Shown one piece after another: positions 37,365-47,804 of a stretch of 64,000 nucleotides of DNA. Where the stretch lies: assembly GCF_000346615.1 (NCBI RefSeq), contig NZ_ANNU01000003.1, forward strand, positions 1-64,000. The letters are read 5' to 3'. Both the position numbers and the translations under genes were made by a program. The DNA is from Nafulsella turpanensis ZLM-10 (GTDB lineage Bacteria; Bacteroidota; Bacteroidia; Cytophagales; Cyclobacteriaceae). The notes below the pieces were generated by a model, which searched no databases, was not told where the DNA came from, and saw nothing but the letters and a program-made list of their open reading frames with translations. How positions within the stretch are numbered: position 1 is the stretch's first letter; every line of letters starts with the position of its first letter.

Positions 37365-38918
37365 ATGAAACCGATCTTCCACACTTTTCTCTTTATACTG
37401 CTGTTCCTATTAAGCGTCCCCTCCTTGGCTCAGTACAGGCCACAGGAGGAGCTGGGAGAATTATTTACCGACGTTCAGGAAGGAGCTGTTTTCACCGACT
37501 CCAAGACCTTTGTCGATGCCATCCCGCGTTATCCTGTAAAAGAAATTTTAAAGAAATACAGAGAAAGGCAGGACGATAGCAATTTTGATTTGGCTGCTTT
37601 TGTAAATGAAAACTTTATTATTCCTTCCCAACCTTCGCTAAACGAAAGTGACACTTTTCCTCCAATTGTTGAGCACATTGAGGAGCTATGGGGCGAGCTG
37701 GTGAGAGTCGATACTCCTTCTGCAGGTTCCCTTATCGAATTGCCCCATCCGTATATTGTACCAGGTGGCCGCTTTAATGAAATGTATTACTGGGACAGCT
37801 ATTTTACGATGCTGGGTCTCCAGGTATCCGGCAGAAACACCCTTATCCGACAGATGGTTGAGAACTTTGCCTGGCTTATTAAGGAATATGGTTTTATTCC
37901 TAATGGCACCCGTACCTATTACCTTTCCCGTTCCCAACCTCCCTTCTTTTCCCTGATGGTAGGCTTACTGGCAGAAGTGGAGGGTGACAGTGTTTATACG
38001 GAATTCCTCCCCCACCTACTACAGGAGTACCGCTTTTGGATGGAAGGCACCCATGAGCTCGGGCCGCAGCAAAAAGCCTTTAAAAGAGTGGTATTGTTAG
38101 AGAATGGCAGTGTTTTAAACCGCTACTGGGATAATAAAGATATTCCCCGGCCTGAAGCTTACAAGGAGGATGTTGCGACTGCCGAACTGGCAAATCAACA
38201 ACCATCTCTCACCTATCGCAACCTGAGGGCAGCCGCTGAATCTGGCTGGGACTTTAGCTCGCGCTGGCTCGGAAATGGCCTTACCCTCTCCTCTATCCAG
38301 ACAACAGATATTATACCCGTTGACCTCAACAGCCTGCTTTACCAGCTGGAGCTCACTATTGCCAAAGCTTATGCTCTGCAGGAAAATGATGAAAAAAGCA
38401 AGGAGTTTGTTGTCTATGCCGTCAATAGAAAAAATGCTTTACTGGAATACTGCTGGAGCCCCGAAGCTGATTTTTTTATGGACTATAATTTTACAAGCAG
38501 GCAGCCGACAGGGGTATATTCTCTGGCTGGAATGTACCCACTCTTTTTTGAGCTTGCGCAGGAGCAGCAGGCCATGAAAGTAGCCGGGATAATTGAAGAG
38601 TACTTCCTGTACCCGGGAGGCTTACCCAGCACTTTAACACTTACCGGACAACAATGGGATGCTCCTAACGGCTGGGCTCCCCTACAATGGATTAGCTATG
38701 TAGGCCTCCTGAATTATGGGTATACTGATTTGGCCGAAACAATAAAGGAAAGATGGCTGGAAACAGTGGAGAATGAATACCAGGAATCAGGAAAGCTGCT
38801 GGAAAAATACAATGTAATTTATCCTGAAGTAGCCGGTGGCGGCGGAGAGTATCCTACACAAGATGGTTTTGGCTGGACAAACGGCGTTTATCTCCAGATG
38901 GTAAAGGACCAGCCATAA
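37365..38918 (+). CDS. Exported trehalase (GH37)
   Basis: 517 residues from the ATG at 37365; the ORF opens two codons earlier with TTG. A signal peptide M-K-P-I-F-H-T-F-L-F-I-L-L-F-L-L ends near L-A-Q. Both GH37 signatures are present: P-G-G-R-F-N-E-M-Y-Y-W-D-S-Y at 133-146 and Q-W-D-A-P-N-G-W-A-P from residue 430. It hydrolyses trehalose to two glucoses in the periplasm. Single gene with no trehalose transporter beside it. The catalytic Asp/Glu positions cannot be assigned from this reading alone. Confidence 0.95.
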   Translation: MKPIFHTFLFILLFLLSVPSLAQYRPQEELGELFTDVQEGAVFTDSKTFVDAIPRYPVKEILKKYRERQDDSNFDLAAFVNENFIIPSQPSLNESDTFPPIVEHIEELWGELVRVDTPSAGSLIELPHPYIVPGGRFNEMYYWDSYFTMLGLQVSGRNTLIRQMVENFAWLIKEYGFIPNGTRTYYLSRSQPPFFSLMVGLLAEVEGDSVYTEFLPHLLQEYRFWMEGTHELGPQQKAFKRVVLLENGSVLNRYWDNKDIPRPEAYKEDVATAELANQQPSLTYRNLRAAAESGWDFSSRWLGNGLTLSSIQTTDIIPVDLNSLLYQLELTIAKAYALQENDEKSKEFVVYAVNRKNALLEYCWSPEADFFMDYNFTSRQPTGVYSLAGMYPLFFELAQEQQAMKVAGIIEEYFLYPGGLPSTLTLTGQQWDAPNGWAPLQWISYVGLLNYGYTDLAETIKERWLETVENEYQESGKLLEKYNVIYPEVAGGGGEYPTQDGFGWTNGVYLQMVKDQP

Positions 38919-38970
38919 GGCTACCGTACAGCAAATTCAAACCTAGAAGCCAGTATTCCAGCAAGACCGG

Positions 38971-41900
38971 TTAAGCTGAAGCTGCTTTTTCAACCAGCAA
39001 TCTTCCTTTTTGCTTCATGGGGAAGTAGACATAGAAAACGGTACCTTCTCCTTCTTTACTTTCTACCTCAATTCTTCCACCGTGGTTTTCGATAATCCTT
39101 TTCACCATGTATAAGCCTACCCCTGTGCCCTCCACCTGAGGATGGAAGCGCTTAAACATGGAGAAGAGCTTACTCAGCTGCCGTTCATTCATACCCAGGC
39201 CATTATCAGAGAAGGTTAAAAGGGTGTAATTGCCTTTCAAAGAAGTACTGATGAGAATTTTGGTTTTCCGGTCCTTATTGCAGTACTTCAGGGCATTGCT
39301 GAGTAAGTTATAAATTATACTCCGCAGGTTATACCGGGTATAATAAACCTCCGGTACCTGAAAATCAGTTTTAATACTCGCACCACATTCCTCTACCAGA
39401 TCCAACACATCCTCTTTGGCATCTTCAAGTACCTCTTCAAAAGAAAGAAGTTCTACCTTACTCTCCAGGTCTTTCTGCACGCGGGCAATTTCCAGCAATG
39501 CACTAATAGTTCTTTTGAGCCTCGCGACAGAGTGCTCTATCATATCGATGGTTCTCTGCTCTTTTGGACTTATTTTTTCCCTTAACTTCGGGCTGAGCAA
39601 CTTCACTAAACCCTCCAGGTTGATTACAGGCGCTTTTAAGTCGTGGGAAGCGGTGTATACAAAGTTATCGAGGTCGTTATTTATCTTCCTCAGATTAGAA
39701 TTGCTCTTCTCCAGCTCTTCCTGGGCTTTCCGCAAATTCGTTAAATCGACCATGGAGCCCAGCATTCTGAAGGGAACACCATACTCGTTAATCATAATAT
39801 ATCCCCGGTTATAAACAAAAGCATACGTACCATCTGACTTAAGAAAGCGATGTTCTGCGGCCCATTGTTTTTCTCCCATGTTTATGGCATTGTTGATACT
39901 CCGGATAATCTCCTCCTTCTCCATAGGATGCAACTGGCTAAACCAGGAGTCAATTCCGCCATTGGTTGAGCCTGGCTTATACCCGAACAAATTGTAATAG
40001 CCATCATTCCACCAAAGTTCATTATTTACAAGGTTCCAGTCCCACACAGCATCATTGGTAGCCCTCGATACCAGCCTAAGCCGCTCTTCACTTTCCAGTA
40101 GTTCTCTGGTCCGCTCTTCTACCCTTAGCTCCAGATTTGCATTTAGCCTGCGTAATTCTTCTTCGGCTTCTTTAATTTCATCGTAGGCTTCCACCAGCTC
40201 TTCTTCAGCGGCTTTTTTATCGCTGATATCCACTATAGTCAGGGCAACTCCACTCTCTATTGGAACGGCTATCAACTCTAACCATTTATCTCCCTGACCA
40301 TTTTGGTACAGCTGCTCAAGATGCAGGGGTTGACCAGTTTCTGTTACTTTAACTATCTTCTTATAGAGCCCTTCTGTTTTAAAACCAGGTAACTCCTTTA
40401 AGAGCGATTTCCCCATCAGCTCTTTTCCTTCTTTTCCTAATATCTCCTTTGCAGCCCTATTGATGAGGCTCCATTGGAGGTCCTGCACTTTTCCTTTCTC
40501 ATCTCTCCGGACGTTAAAGGCCATAATTCCATTAAGAGAACTGTTAAGCACTCCTTCCAGCAGGTTATGAAGGCCTTTTACCTGCGATATATCCACAAAA
40601 GTGATGACGACCCCATCGGTGGTTTTATCGTGACGCAGGTAAGGAATTATTTTCATCAGGTATTGCTGCCCGTTTCTGGTTTCAATTTCCTTTAATACCG
40701 GCTCGGAAGTTTCAATTACTCTTTTTATTTCATCTGAGAACCCTTCCTCCTTTAAATTATACGAAAGGTGGCTGATGGGCCGGCCAATATCCGACTCAAT
40801 AAGATTTACCTGGTGCATAGCGGCAGGTGTAAACTTCCGTACACGCATGTTTTTATCCAGGAAAATCTGCCCGATGTCTGTACTGCGGAAGTAGTTGTTA
40901 AGGTCGTCGTTGAGTTCTTCCAGCTGGTTAATTTTTTGCTGGTGCTCTGCATTTACCGTATGCAGTTCTTCATTCAGCGACTGCAGTTCTTCATTAGTAC
41001 TTTGCAACTCTTCATTCGAAGAAATGAGTTCTTCATTGCTGGATTGCATTTCTTCATTAGAAGTTTCAAGCTCCTCAACAGCCGACTGGAGATCTTCCTT
41101 GGTTTGTTTAAGCTCGTTTTCGAGCTCAACTAATTTATGGAGGCTTACCTGTTGTGAAAACTGCCCTTCATCTTCAGTTTGAATTTCCTGTTTACCCACT
41201 ACCTTAAAAAGGACCGCTAAAAACTTTTTCCGGTACTGGTTGGGCGCCAGGTAAGGCTTTACAATAATGGTAATAAAGGAAATGCTTTCTTCATCTAACA
41301 CCTCTATTCGCTGCGAAACCACTTTTTGGTTACTGCGGCTCGCCTTCCGTAAGGCAAGCATCAATGCCACTGAAAGGTCTTTCGGAACCAGCTTTAACAG
41401 GTTCATCTGCAGCCTTTTCTCTGGCATTTGAATAAAGCGTTTGTAATCTCCTACCGCCTGGATGATTTCATATTCTTCATCCACAAACACCAGGGAGTAT
41501 CCCATTTCTTCGACGAGCATCTCCTGGAAAACATCATTCATTTCGCTTTCCACGGAACGCCTCACCGGCCGAACATCGATATTTTTAGAAACAGGCAGTT
41601 TCTCTTTATTGAAAGGTTCCCCTTCAAAGACAAAGTTTCTGCTTTTTTCCTCCACTTTAAAAATGTTCCACTTCTTGTTAATTACTTTCAAAGCATATTT
41701 TACCTCATCGCTGCTTTCGCTCGGACCTAAAAATAAATAGCCCCCGGTTTTTAGCGCAAAGTGAAAGGTAGAAAGGATACGCCGCTGGAGTTGCGGCTTC
41801 ATGTAAATCAGCATATTTCGGCAGCTGACAAGATCCATTTTACTAAAAGGAGGATCTTTAATAACATTATGTTCCGCAAAGATGATCATGCGGCGGATAT

Positions 41901-42576
41901 GCTGATGCACGGCATAGGAATCTCCTTCTTTTACAAAGAACCTTTCCAGCCGTTCAGGGGCAATATCATCCTCAACAGATGCCGGGTATATTCCTTTTGC
42001 CGCAAATTCTATCGCCTGGAGGTTCACATCGGTCGCAAATATTTTAACATTTACTTCCTTCTGAAGCTCCTCCATTACCTCGCTGAAGATTATGGCCAGG
42101 CTGTATGCTTCCTCCCCTGTACTACAGGCGGCCGTCCAAACTTTAACAGGCTCTTCCGGAGATTTACTCCTGAGGATTTCAGGAATCACTTTTTTCTTCA
42201 GCAACTCATAAGCCTCCTGGTCGCGGAAAAACTTGGTTACACCAATTAAAAACTCCCTGGCAAGTAAATGAACCTCATCCGGGTTGTTCTGAAGATAGTG
42301 AAGGTATTCCCGCGGGTTATCGATATTTAAAAAAGCAATTCTTTTGGTAAGGCGACGCCCCAGCGTCTGGTCCTTATAGGCCTCAAAATTATGCGCGGTA
42401 TGCTCTTTTATAAAGGAGAGAATTTCCTGCATATAATCAAACTCACTCCCATCGTTCTCTTTCTTCAGGTAATTTTTGGTCTGCGGGTTTCTTGAGTTTT
42501 TAAAAATTTCCTCCGACATTAACTCAGGAGGAAGAATGACATCAGTCAGGCCGGAACTAATCGCACTCTTGGGCAT
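38971..42576 (-). CDS. CheR-PAS-histidine kinase part of a CheB/CheR hybrid (frame broken upstream)
   Basis: 1201 residues from the first in-frame Met at 42576; the frame is open back to about 42733 and continues the CheB sequence of the next entry. Order: end of CheB ([11 protein letters not shown]), CheR methyltransferase (about 50-310; [11 protein letters not shown] for SAM), PAS (about 350-460), long coiled coil (S-N-E-E-x-x-S repeats, 480-590), three more PAS regions (to about 965), HisKA with H978 in A-S-H-D-L-K-A-P, and HATPase (N-A-L-K-Y, D-N-G-L-G-M, G-T-G-V-G-L-Y). It is a cytoplasmic receptor-modifying and sensor kinase hybrid. No receiver domain. Genuine frameshift or sequencing error must be decided. 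Confidence 0.88.
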   Translation of the reverse strand: MPKSAISSGLTDVILPPELMSEEIFKNSRNPQTKNYLKKENDGSEFDYMQEILSFIKEHTAHNFEAYKDQTLGRRLTKRIAFLNIDNPREYLHYLQNNPDEVHLLAREFLIGVTKFFRDQEAYELLKKKVIPEILRSKSPEEPVKVWTAACSTGEEAYSLAIIFSEVMEELQKEVNVKIFATDVNLQAIEFAAKGIYPASVEDDIAPERLERFFVKEGDSYAVHQHIRRMIIFAEHNVIKDPPFSKMDLVSCRNMLIYMKPQLQRRILSTFHFALKTGGYLFLGPSESSDEVKYALKVINKKWNIFKVEEKSRNFVFEGEPFNKEKLPVSKNIDVRPVRRSVESEMNDVFQEMLVEEMGYSLVFVDEEYEIIQAVGDYKRFIQMPEKRLQMNLLKLVPKDLSVALMLALRKASRSNQKVVSQRIEVLDEESISFITIIVKPYLAPNQYRKKFLAVLFKVVGKQEIQTEDEGQFSQQVSLHKLVELENELKQTKEDLQSAVEELETSNEEMQSSNEELISSNEELQSTNEELQSLNEELHTVNAEHQQKINQLEELNDDLNNYFRSTDIGQIFLDKNMRVRKFTPAAMHQVNLIESDIGRPISHLSYNLKEEGFSDEIKRVIETSEPVLKEIETRNGQQYLMKIIPYLRHDKTTDGVVITFVDISQVKGLHNLLEGVLNSSLNGIMAFNVRRDEKGKVQDLQWSLINRAAKEILGKEGKELMGKSLLKELPGFKTEGLYKKIVKVTETGQPLHLEQLYQNGQGDKWLELIAVPIESGVALTIVDISDKKAAEEELVEAYDEIKEAEEELRRLNANLELRVEERTRELLESEERLRLVSRATNDAVWDWNLVNNELWWNDGYYNLFGYKPGSTNGGIDSWFSQLHPMEKEEIIRSINNAINMGEKQWAAEHRFLKSDGTYAFVYNRGYIMINEYGVPFRMLGSMVDLTNLRKAQEELEKSNSNLRKINNDLDNFVYTASHDLKAPVINLEGLVKLLSPKLREKISPKEQRTIDMIEHSVARLKRTISALLEIARVQKDLESKVELLSFEEVLEDAKEDVLDLVEECGASIKTDFQVPEVYYTRYNLRSIIYNLLSNALKYCNKDRKTKILISTSLKGNYTLLTFSDNGLGMNERQLSKLFSMFKRFHPQVEGTGVGLYMVKRIIENHGGRIEVESKEGEGTVFYVYFPMKQKGRLLVEKAASA

Positions 42577-42680
42577 TCCATCGAATTTGGCCGTTACAGG
42601 ATCCTGTGCAATTACCCAGCCCCCCTGGGCCTTAACTTCCTCAATTCCCCGGGTACCATCGGAGCCGGTGCCGGATAAGA

Positions 42681-43121
42681 TTATGGCAATGGCCTTATCT
42701 TTTTTATCGATGGCCAGAGATTCAAAAAAATATCAATGGCATTATTAGGCGTGTGGTTAGATGGCTTATCTGTCAGGCGTAGCTTCCCGTGCCGAATGGT
42801 CATATTCTTTCCGCTGGGAATGAGGTAAACCCGGTCCGGCAAAATGGCCATCCCTTCTTCTGCTCTTTCAATTTTCATGGAAGTATGCTTGGCCAGCAAC
42901 TCATCCATTAAACTTTTATAATTGGGTGACAGGTGCTGTATTACAACAAAAGAATAGCCATTACCATGTACAATATTATCGAAGAGCTCATTAATGGCTT
43001 CCAGCCCTCCTGCTGAAGCCCCTATCCCAACAATAAAATGCTCTTTGGTTATATTTTTTCCAGCTAAGGATGATGAGTATTTTTTCTCCTCCTGATGCCC
43101 TGGTTGAGAATGATCATGCAT
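42681..43121 (-). CDS. CheB methylesterase domain, 5' part of the hybrid (frameshifted)
   Basis: 146 residues, with a stop right after the T-run at 42724-42730. The CheB fold begins with G-I-G-A-S-A-G-G-L-E-A (catalytic serine) and V-V-I-Q-H-L-S-P (catalytic histidine), and the aspartate motif G-T-G-S-D-G-T-R-G lies after the frameshift, in the other frame. Here the run of seven T gives I-F-L-N-L-W; eight would give the expected I-F-F-E-S-L-A-I-D. The domain therefore spans two frames and the CheB active site is complete only when they are joined. It begins 55 bases after the phytochrome stop. Confidence 0.85.
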   Translation of the reverse strand: MHDHSQPGHQEEKKYSSSLAGKNITKEHFIVGIGASAGGLEAINELFDNIVHGNGYSFVVIQHLSPNYKSLMDELLAKHTSMKIERAEEGMAILPDRVYLIPSGKNMTIRHGKLRLTDKPSNHTPNNAIDIFLNLWPSIKKIRPLP

Positions 43122-43176
43122 ACAAAAACAATAGGTTTACCTGACTGTAAATATAAAAAATTAGCGCAATCCTTTT

Positions 43177-44727
43177 TTAATTCCCGCTCTGCCTAAGAAT
43201 TTTTTCAAGTATGGCAGTCCTCAGATGCCGGGCGGTTTCAATCATTTCCGGCGACCACCCTTCAGAAGTTTCCCTTACCTCCTCCTTCCATAAACGGAAA
43301 GAATTGCGGGGGTGGTATTTCTGCCCGTCATCTTCATAATTAATGGCTTCATTTGGGTTACCACCCCAGTTTACCGAACGCACTACCTCCGGCCGAAAAC
43401 CCAGCAGATAATACTTTCCGGCCACAATCTGGATAGCAATTAGCCCGCTCGCAATATTTTTGGAGCTGGCGGTTTCCGCTAAATCACGTGGAAGCGAATC
43501 GGTATAAAATATTTTTTCCCTTCCATAACGCCCCAGCCAGCGTACAATGGTTTGCACAACTGACTTTTCCGGTACTGTTCCGGCCGTTTCATAAGCGGTA
43601 CGGGTTATTAAAACAGCTCCCTCTACGCCCAAAAGTTCCAGCAGCAGTGCTGGCCGGGCAAATAGCCCCTCCTCAATGGTGGAATGCACCAGAACCTGTT
43701 CTGTTAATTTTAGCTCTACCTGATGAAGGGCTGATTTATAATGGAGACTTTCCTCTTTTTTGCGTGCACTCAGCTGGGAGGAAATAATGCCGGAAATAAT
43801 TTCGAAAACCGAACGAAGCTCATAGTTTATTTCCCTTGCCTGTCGGTGATGACAGGAAATTAACCCCCAAAGCTTCCCGCCTACCAGAATAGGGGTTGAC
43901 ATGGATGCTCCTACCTTCATATTATTCAGGTACTCCGTATGCACAAGAGGAACCGCCCGTAAAACACAGCTGGCAATATCTGTAAGTCGGTTGGTGAGGG
44001 GGTTAACAACCGGAAAAAGCTTAACAGCTTCGGCATTCACATCCGGAATAAGACGGTACGGAGTGGTAGCATATAATTCCCGGGCTTGCTTTGGCACGTC
44101 AGAGGCAGGAAAATGAAGCCCCAGATAAGGATCCATCCCTTCTTCCAGGGCTTCACCTACCACCGATCCATTCCATCGTTCATCAAACTGGTAAATCATA
44201 ACCCGGTCGAAGCCCGACAAGCGCTTTAACTCAGAAGCTGCAAGCTGTTCAATTTTGCGTTTTCCTACAGCCTCCTTTAGTTCTGCCACTACATAAGTAA
44301 TTTCCTGGTAAATATTAATAAAGGACTCAGATTCCTTTGGGACAGTATGTTCCTCAAGCTCAAGAAGCAGGTAATTATCTTTGTGGTGCACATTCGCAGA
44401 AAAATCTTTCTCCAGCTCCCCTTTCTTCCAGAGGAGCCTTAGCGGTATAGGATGCTGAAAGTCCTGTGATTTTAATTTACTGCGGAGCTTTTGAAGCTGC
44501 GCTTCCTTTATAAAATCACTAAGTTTTGAATTTACAAGTTCGCTCGCTGCAATGCCTAACCAGTTACTACTGTTTTCGCTTGCCTGCACAATGCGTAGCT
44601 CTTCTTTCTGCAACACCAGCAATACCCCCTGGGGTTGTACGAGGTTCAAAAAGTTAAGAGGAATACTTCCACAGAACTCAGAATCGAAATCTTTATGGGT
44701 TGGGGAAATGTTTGGGCTAGACTTCAC
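43177..44727 (-). CDS. Bacteriophytochrome photosensory core (PAS-GAF-PHY) without kinase
   Basis: 516 residues; start GTG (an ATG 10 bases upstream is out of frame). Cys19 lies at the same spacing from the Q-P-x-G motif as the bilin-binding cysteine of DrBphP. The GAF domain holds P-A-S-D-V-P (Asp210), H263 in V-H-T-E-Y-L-N-N-M, and H293/H294 in S-C-H-H, matching the DrBphP pocket residues. The PHY tongue has W-G-G and P-R-N-S-F. The protein ends right after PHY, where kinases normally continue. So it should bind biliverdin but has no output of its own. Downstream gene is the CheB/CheR-kinase hybrid; the two are likely one transcript. Confidence 0.93.
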   Translation of the reverse strand: MKSSPNISPTHKDFDSEFCGSIPLNFLNLVQPQGVLLVLQKEELRIVQASENSSNWLGIAASELVNSKLSDFIKEAQLQKLRSKLKSQDFQHPIPLRLLWKKGELEKDFSANVHHKDNYLLLELEEHTVPKESESFINIYQEITYVVAELKEAVGKRKIEQLAASELKRLSGFDRVMIYQFDERWNGSVVGEALEEGMDPYLGLHFPASDVPKQARELYATTPYRLIPDVNAEAVKLFPVVNPLTNRLTDIASCVLRAVPLVHTEYLNNMKVGASMSTPILVGGKLWGLISCHHRQAREINYELRSVFEIISGIISSQLSARKKEESLHYKSALHQVELKLTEQVLVHSTIEEGLFARPALLLELLGVEGAVLITRTAYETAGTVPEKSVVQTIVRWLGRYGREKIFYTDSLPRDLAETASSKNIASGLIAIQIVAGKYYLLGFRPEVVRSVNWGGNPNEAINYEDDGQKYHPRNSFRLWKEEVRETSEGWSPEMIETARHLRTAILEKILRQSGN

Positions 44728-45059
44728 TAATTATCATTTTTTTCAGGTAGCAGCTGTTTTTGAGAAAGAGCCAAATTTAAAGGTAAGAACATTTTATAAG
44801 AAATAAACAAATGGAATTCTAAAAAAAGACCTTTCCGGCACATTCAATTCATCACGATTTTTAAAAAAATAAGTTCTGAAGAAGCGGAATATATTTTTCG
44901 GACTAAAAAAATTCTGCCGGAAGAATTCCATGGAATTATTCGGCAAAAAGAAAGCCCATTCGTTAACAGCTATTTTGTGCACATAGGCTATCTTTACATA
45001 CAACAGAATTTCCTCTTTTCTACCCAGCAATTTCCTTCAAACGGCCATTAAAGGACTTC
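44728..45059. other. Intergenic region between phytochrome and exporter
   Basis: 332 bases with no convincing gene. A TAAATTTG -7 element for the phytochrome lies at 44772-44779 on the minus strand. A 14-bp palindrome AATTCCATGGAATT sits at 44924-44937, inside a longer imperfect hairpin with GCCGG/CGGC ends (44916-44944), followed on the minus strand by a T-run. No promoter of consensus type is seen for the exporter. Confidence 0.5.
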
Positions 45060-47369
45060 ATGTATAAAAAACAGGCAACCTTCTTACTCCTGCTGCTGAG
45101 CGTACTAACGCTGCTCTTTTTGTATGGTGGCTCCCGCCTACGCTTCGATTATAATTTCGAGAACTTTTTCCCCACAGGCGATAAAGACCTGGAGTTTTTT
45201 CTTGAATACAGAAAGCTTTTCGAAAATGACAATGACTATCTGCTGATAGGCATCCGAAACGAAGAGGGTATATTTGAGGAGGACTTCCTCCAGAAATTAG
45301 AAGTAGTAACTCAGCAAATCGATAGCCTCGGCCTAAGTGAGCAGGTGCTCTCCATCACTAACCTGGTGAACCCTGTGGCAGGTCCTTTTGGACTACTACA
45401 GCCCAAAGTGGTACAGGTAAATGCTCCGGAAAATTACCATCAGGATAGCCTGGAAATTTATGAGAATGAGCAGCTGGTAGGAACACTGGTGGCAGAAAAT
45501 ATTCCGGCGGTATCCATCCTGGTAAGGCACGAGCAAATGATTAGCAAAAAGGAGGCAGACCTGCTTATGCAGCAGATTAACCAAATTCTTGGACAGTATA
45601 CTTTTGATGAAGTGCACCTTGCCGGAAAAGCAAAGGCACAGGCGGTATACATCCAAAAAATGCAACAGGAGATGCTGATCTTCGTGTCGGCCTCCATGTT
45701 ACTGGTGATCCTTTTCCTCGCCATCGCCTACCGATCCTTCTGGGGAGTGTGGGTTCCCCTGCTGGTGGTCTTACTCACCGCCGTCTGGATTGCAGGCTTC
45801 ATGGGCCTTACCGGCAAAATGCTGGATGTAATGATGGTACTCCTCCCGACCATTATGTTTGTGGTAGGCATGTCGGACGTGGTTCATATTCTTACCAAGT
45901 ATATTGAGGAGCTGCGGAATGGAAAAAGCAAAGTCGCAGCACTGAGGGTTACCTTTCGCGAAGTAGGACTGGCTAACCTCCTCACCTCCCTTACTACGGC
46001 TGTTGGCTTTTTAACCCTGCTAACTGCCAGTATCCCTCCCATCAGAGACTTTGGACTCTATACAGCCATAGGCGTTTTTATGGCTTTTATCCTGGCTTTT
46101 ACCCTGCTGCCTGCCATTTTGCTGCTGATGAAAAAGCCCAAAGTCGCAGACCGGGAGCGTAACCGCCTGCTATGGACAAATATGCTGAGACGACTCTTTG
46201 GATGGGTACTAAACCACCGCGGCCTAATCGTTATTTTAGCAGCTTCTGTTATTTCTATTGCCATTTTCGGCATCAGCCGGTTAGAGATTAACACCTTTTT
46301 ACTCGAAGATGTGCGGGAAAATGACCCGCTCCGGCAGGACTTCTTCTTTTTCGATGAGCACTTTGGTGGCTCAAAGTCTATTGAAATGGCCATTCTGGTA
46401 CAGGACAACAGCAAAGGGATTTACAATAAGGCCGTTCTGCAGGAAGTTGGAAAGATGGAAGAACACCTAAGGGAAGAGTTTGGGGTAAGAAATATTGTTT
46501 CTCCCTTAACCCTGGCAAAAAGTATTAACAAGGCCCTCAATGGAGGAATGCAGTCCTACTTCAGCCTCCCGGAGGAGGAAGCTGCTTTTAAACGCATCCA
46601 GAGAATGGCTGAAGCCATTCCCAAAGAACGACAGCCCATCCCTCTTTCGGCCGATAGTCTGGCTTTAGCCCAAAGCCAGCTTTCTTCCATGAAGGTAGGT
46701 GCAGTGGGGAGGATTAGCGGAAAGATGCCGGATATTGGTAGCCGCCTTACAAACCAGAAAGTTCTGAAAATGGAGCAGTTCATAGAGGAAAACATCAATC
46801 CTGAGCTGGTGCGATTTCGCTTAACCGGCACTTCTATGCTCATCGACAAAAATGCAAACTACCTGGTGAACAATATGCTTCAGGGGCTAACAATTGCTTT
46901 TGTGGTAATTGCTGCCATTGCAGGCCTACTTTTCCGCTCTCTCCGCATGATTATCATTACCCTCATCCCCAACATTATTCCACTGCTGATGGTGGCAGGA
47001 ATAATGGGCCTAAGCGGTATTTACCTTAAAATGTCTACCTCTATTATTTTCACCATTGCCTTTGGCATAGCAGTAGATGATACCATTCATTTTATCAGCA
47101 AGTTCAGGATAGAGCTTGGCAAAGGAAAGAGTGTATTGTATGCTTTAAAAAACACCTTCCTTTATACCGGTAAGGCTATTCTTATTACTACCATTATTCT
47201 GGCAGGTGGTTTTCTCACACTTATCCTTTCCAGCTTTGGCGGCACATTTTACACCGGTTTGCTGGTGAGCATGACGCTGATTTTTGCAGTAGTTGCCGAC
47301 CTCCTTCTCCTCCCTGTCCTGATTATCCTGTTCTTTCCCCGGACCAAGAAAGAAGTTAAAGCAGCGTAA
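45060..47369 (+). CDS. MMPL/RND family transporter
   Basis: 769 residues with two RND repeats, each a membrane helix, a large periplasmic loop and five further helices; about 12 helices in all. The motifs G-M-S-D-V-V-H-I-L-T-K in the first repeat and G-I-A-V-D-D-T-I-H-F-I-S-K in the second are the family's conserved TM4-type segments. MMPL proteins export lipids, hopanoids or drugs using the proton gradient; the substrate cannot be told. It stands alone, and no adaptor or TolC is adjacent, which is usual for MMPL. Confidence 0.92.
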   Translation: MYKKQATFLLLLLSVLTLLFLYGGSRLRFDYNFENFFPTGDKDLEFFLEYRKLFENDNDYLLIGIRNEEGIFEEDFLQKLEVVTQQIDSLGLSEQVLSITNLVNPVAGPFGLLQPKVVQVNAPENYHQDSLEIYENEQLVGTLVAENIPAVSILVRHEQMISKKEADLLMQQINQILGQYTFDEVHLAGKAKAQAVYIQKMQQEMLIFVSASMLLVILFLAIAYRSFWGVWVPLLVVLLTAVWIAGFMGLTGKMLDVMMVLLPTIMFVVGMSDVVHILTKYIEELRNGKSKVAALRVTFREVGLANLLTSLTTAVGFLTLLTASIPPIRDFGLYTAIGVFMAFILAFTLLPAILLLMKKPKVADRERNRLLWTNMLRRLFGWVLNHRGLIVILAASVISIAIFGISRLEINTFLLEDVRENDPLRQDFFFFDEHFGGSKSIEMAILVQDNSKGIYNKAVLQEVGKMEEHLREEFGVRNIVSPLTLAKSINKALNGGMQSYFSLPEEEAAFKRIQRMAEAIPKERQPIPLSADSLALAQSQLSSMKVGAVGRISGKMPDIGSRLTNQKVLKMEQFIEENINPELVRFRLTGTSMLIDKNANYLVNNMLQGLTIAFVVIAAIAGLLFRSLRMIIITLIPNIIPLLMVAGIMGLSGIYLKMSTSIIFTIAFGIAVDDTIHFISKFRIELGKGKSVLYALKNTFLYTGKAILITTIILAGGFLTLILSSFGGTFYTGLLVSMTLIFAVVADLLLLPVLIILFFPRTKKEVKAA

Positions 47370-47503
47370 AACCCTAAAGCACGTAACTATTCGGGTGCAA
47401 ATTCAGTAAAATATGGAAAGAAAATAGCTTATCCCTGTTTATTGAATCTGCTGGATTTGCTGAATTTTTTAAAGATTGAAAGAAAAACTTTTTAAATATT
47501 TTT

Positions 47504-47656
47504 ATGTACACTCTAGCGATTATACTATTATTGGTTGTTCCCTTTATAATTTATCTGGTCATTTCTTCTAAAAAGAAGAAGAAAGACATAAAAGAACATG
47601 GAGAGCGCACTAATTACCATGAAGGAGAGGCGAAGGATACCCACCATACCCGCTGA
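47504..47656 (+). CDS. Small membrane protein, 50 residues
   Basis: One hydrophobic helix (residues 3-21) is followed by a lysine cluster (K-K-K-K-K-D) and a polar, histidine-containing tail ending T-H-H-T-R. Codon use and the helix-plus-basic-stop layout suggest a real gene, but no ribosome-binding site or family is clear. Probably an inner-membrane protein with its tail in the cytoplasm. Confidence 0.5.
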   Translation: MYTLAIILLLVVPFIIYLVISSKKKKKDIKEHGERTNYHEGEAKDTHHTR

Positions 47657-47804
47657 CTATTCCGGAATGATAAAATTTATATGAATGATTGTAAGGTTTT
47701 TTTAAACAAAAATTTCTTATAAAAAAATTTATTAGTAAAATTGTGGCGTAAAGGATAGTGAATCATTTTACGCCCGTTTTATTTTAAATCTCATATTGGG
47801 AGTT

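Noticed and set aside
44794-45030. 78-codon minus ORF upstream of the phytochrome
   Set aside because: Low-complexity phenylalanine-rich translation in an AT-rich gap; no ribosome-binding site and it covers the palindrome. Judged a chance frame.
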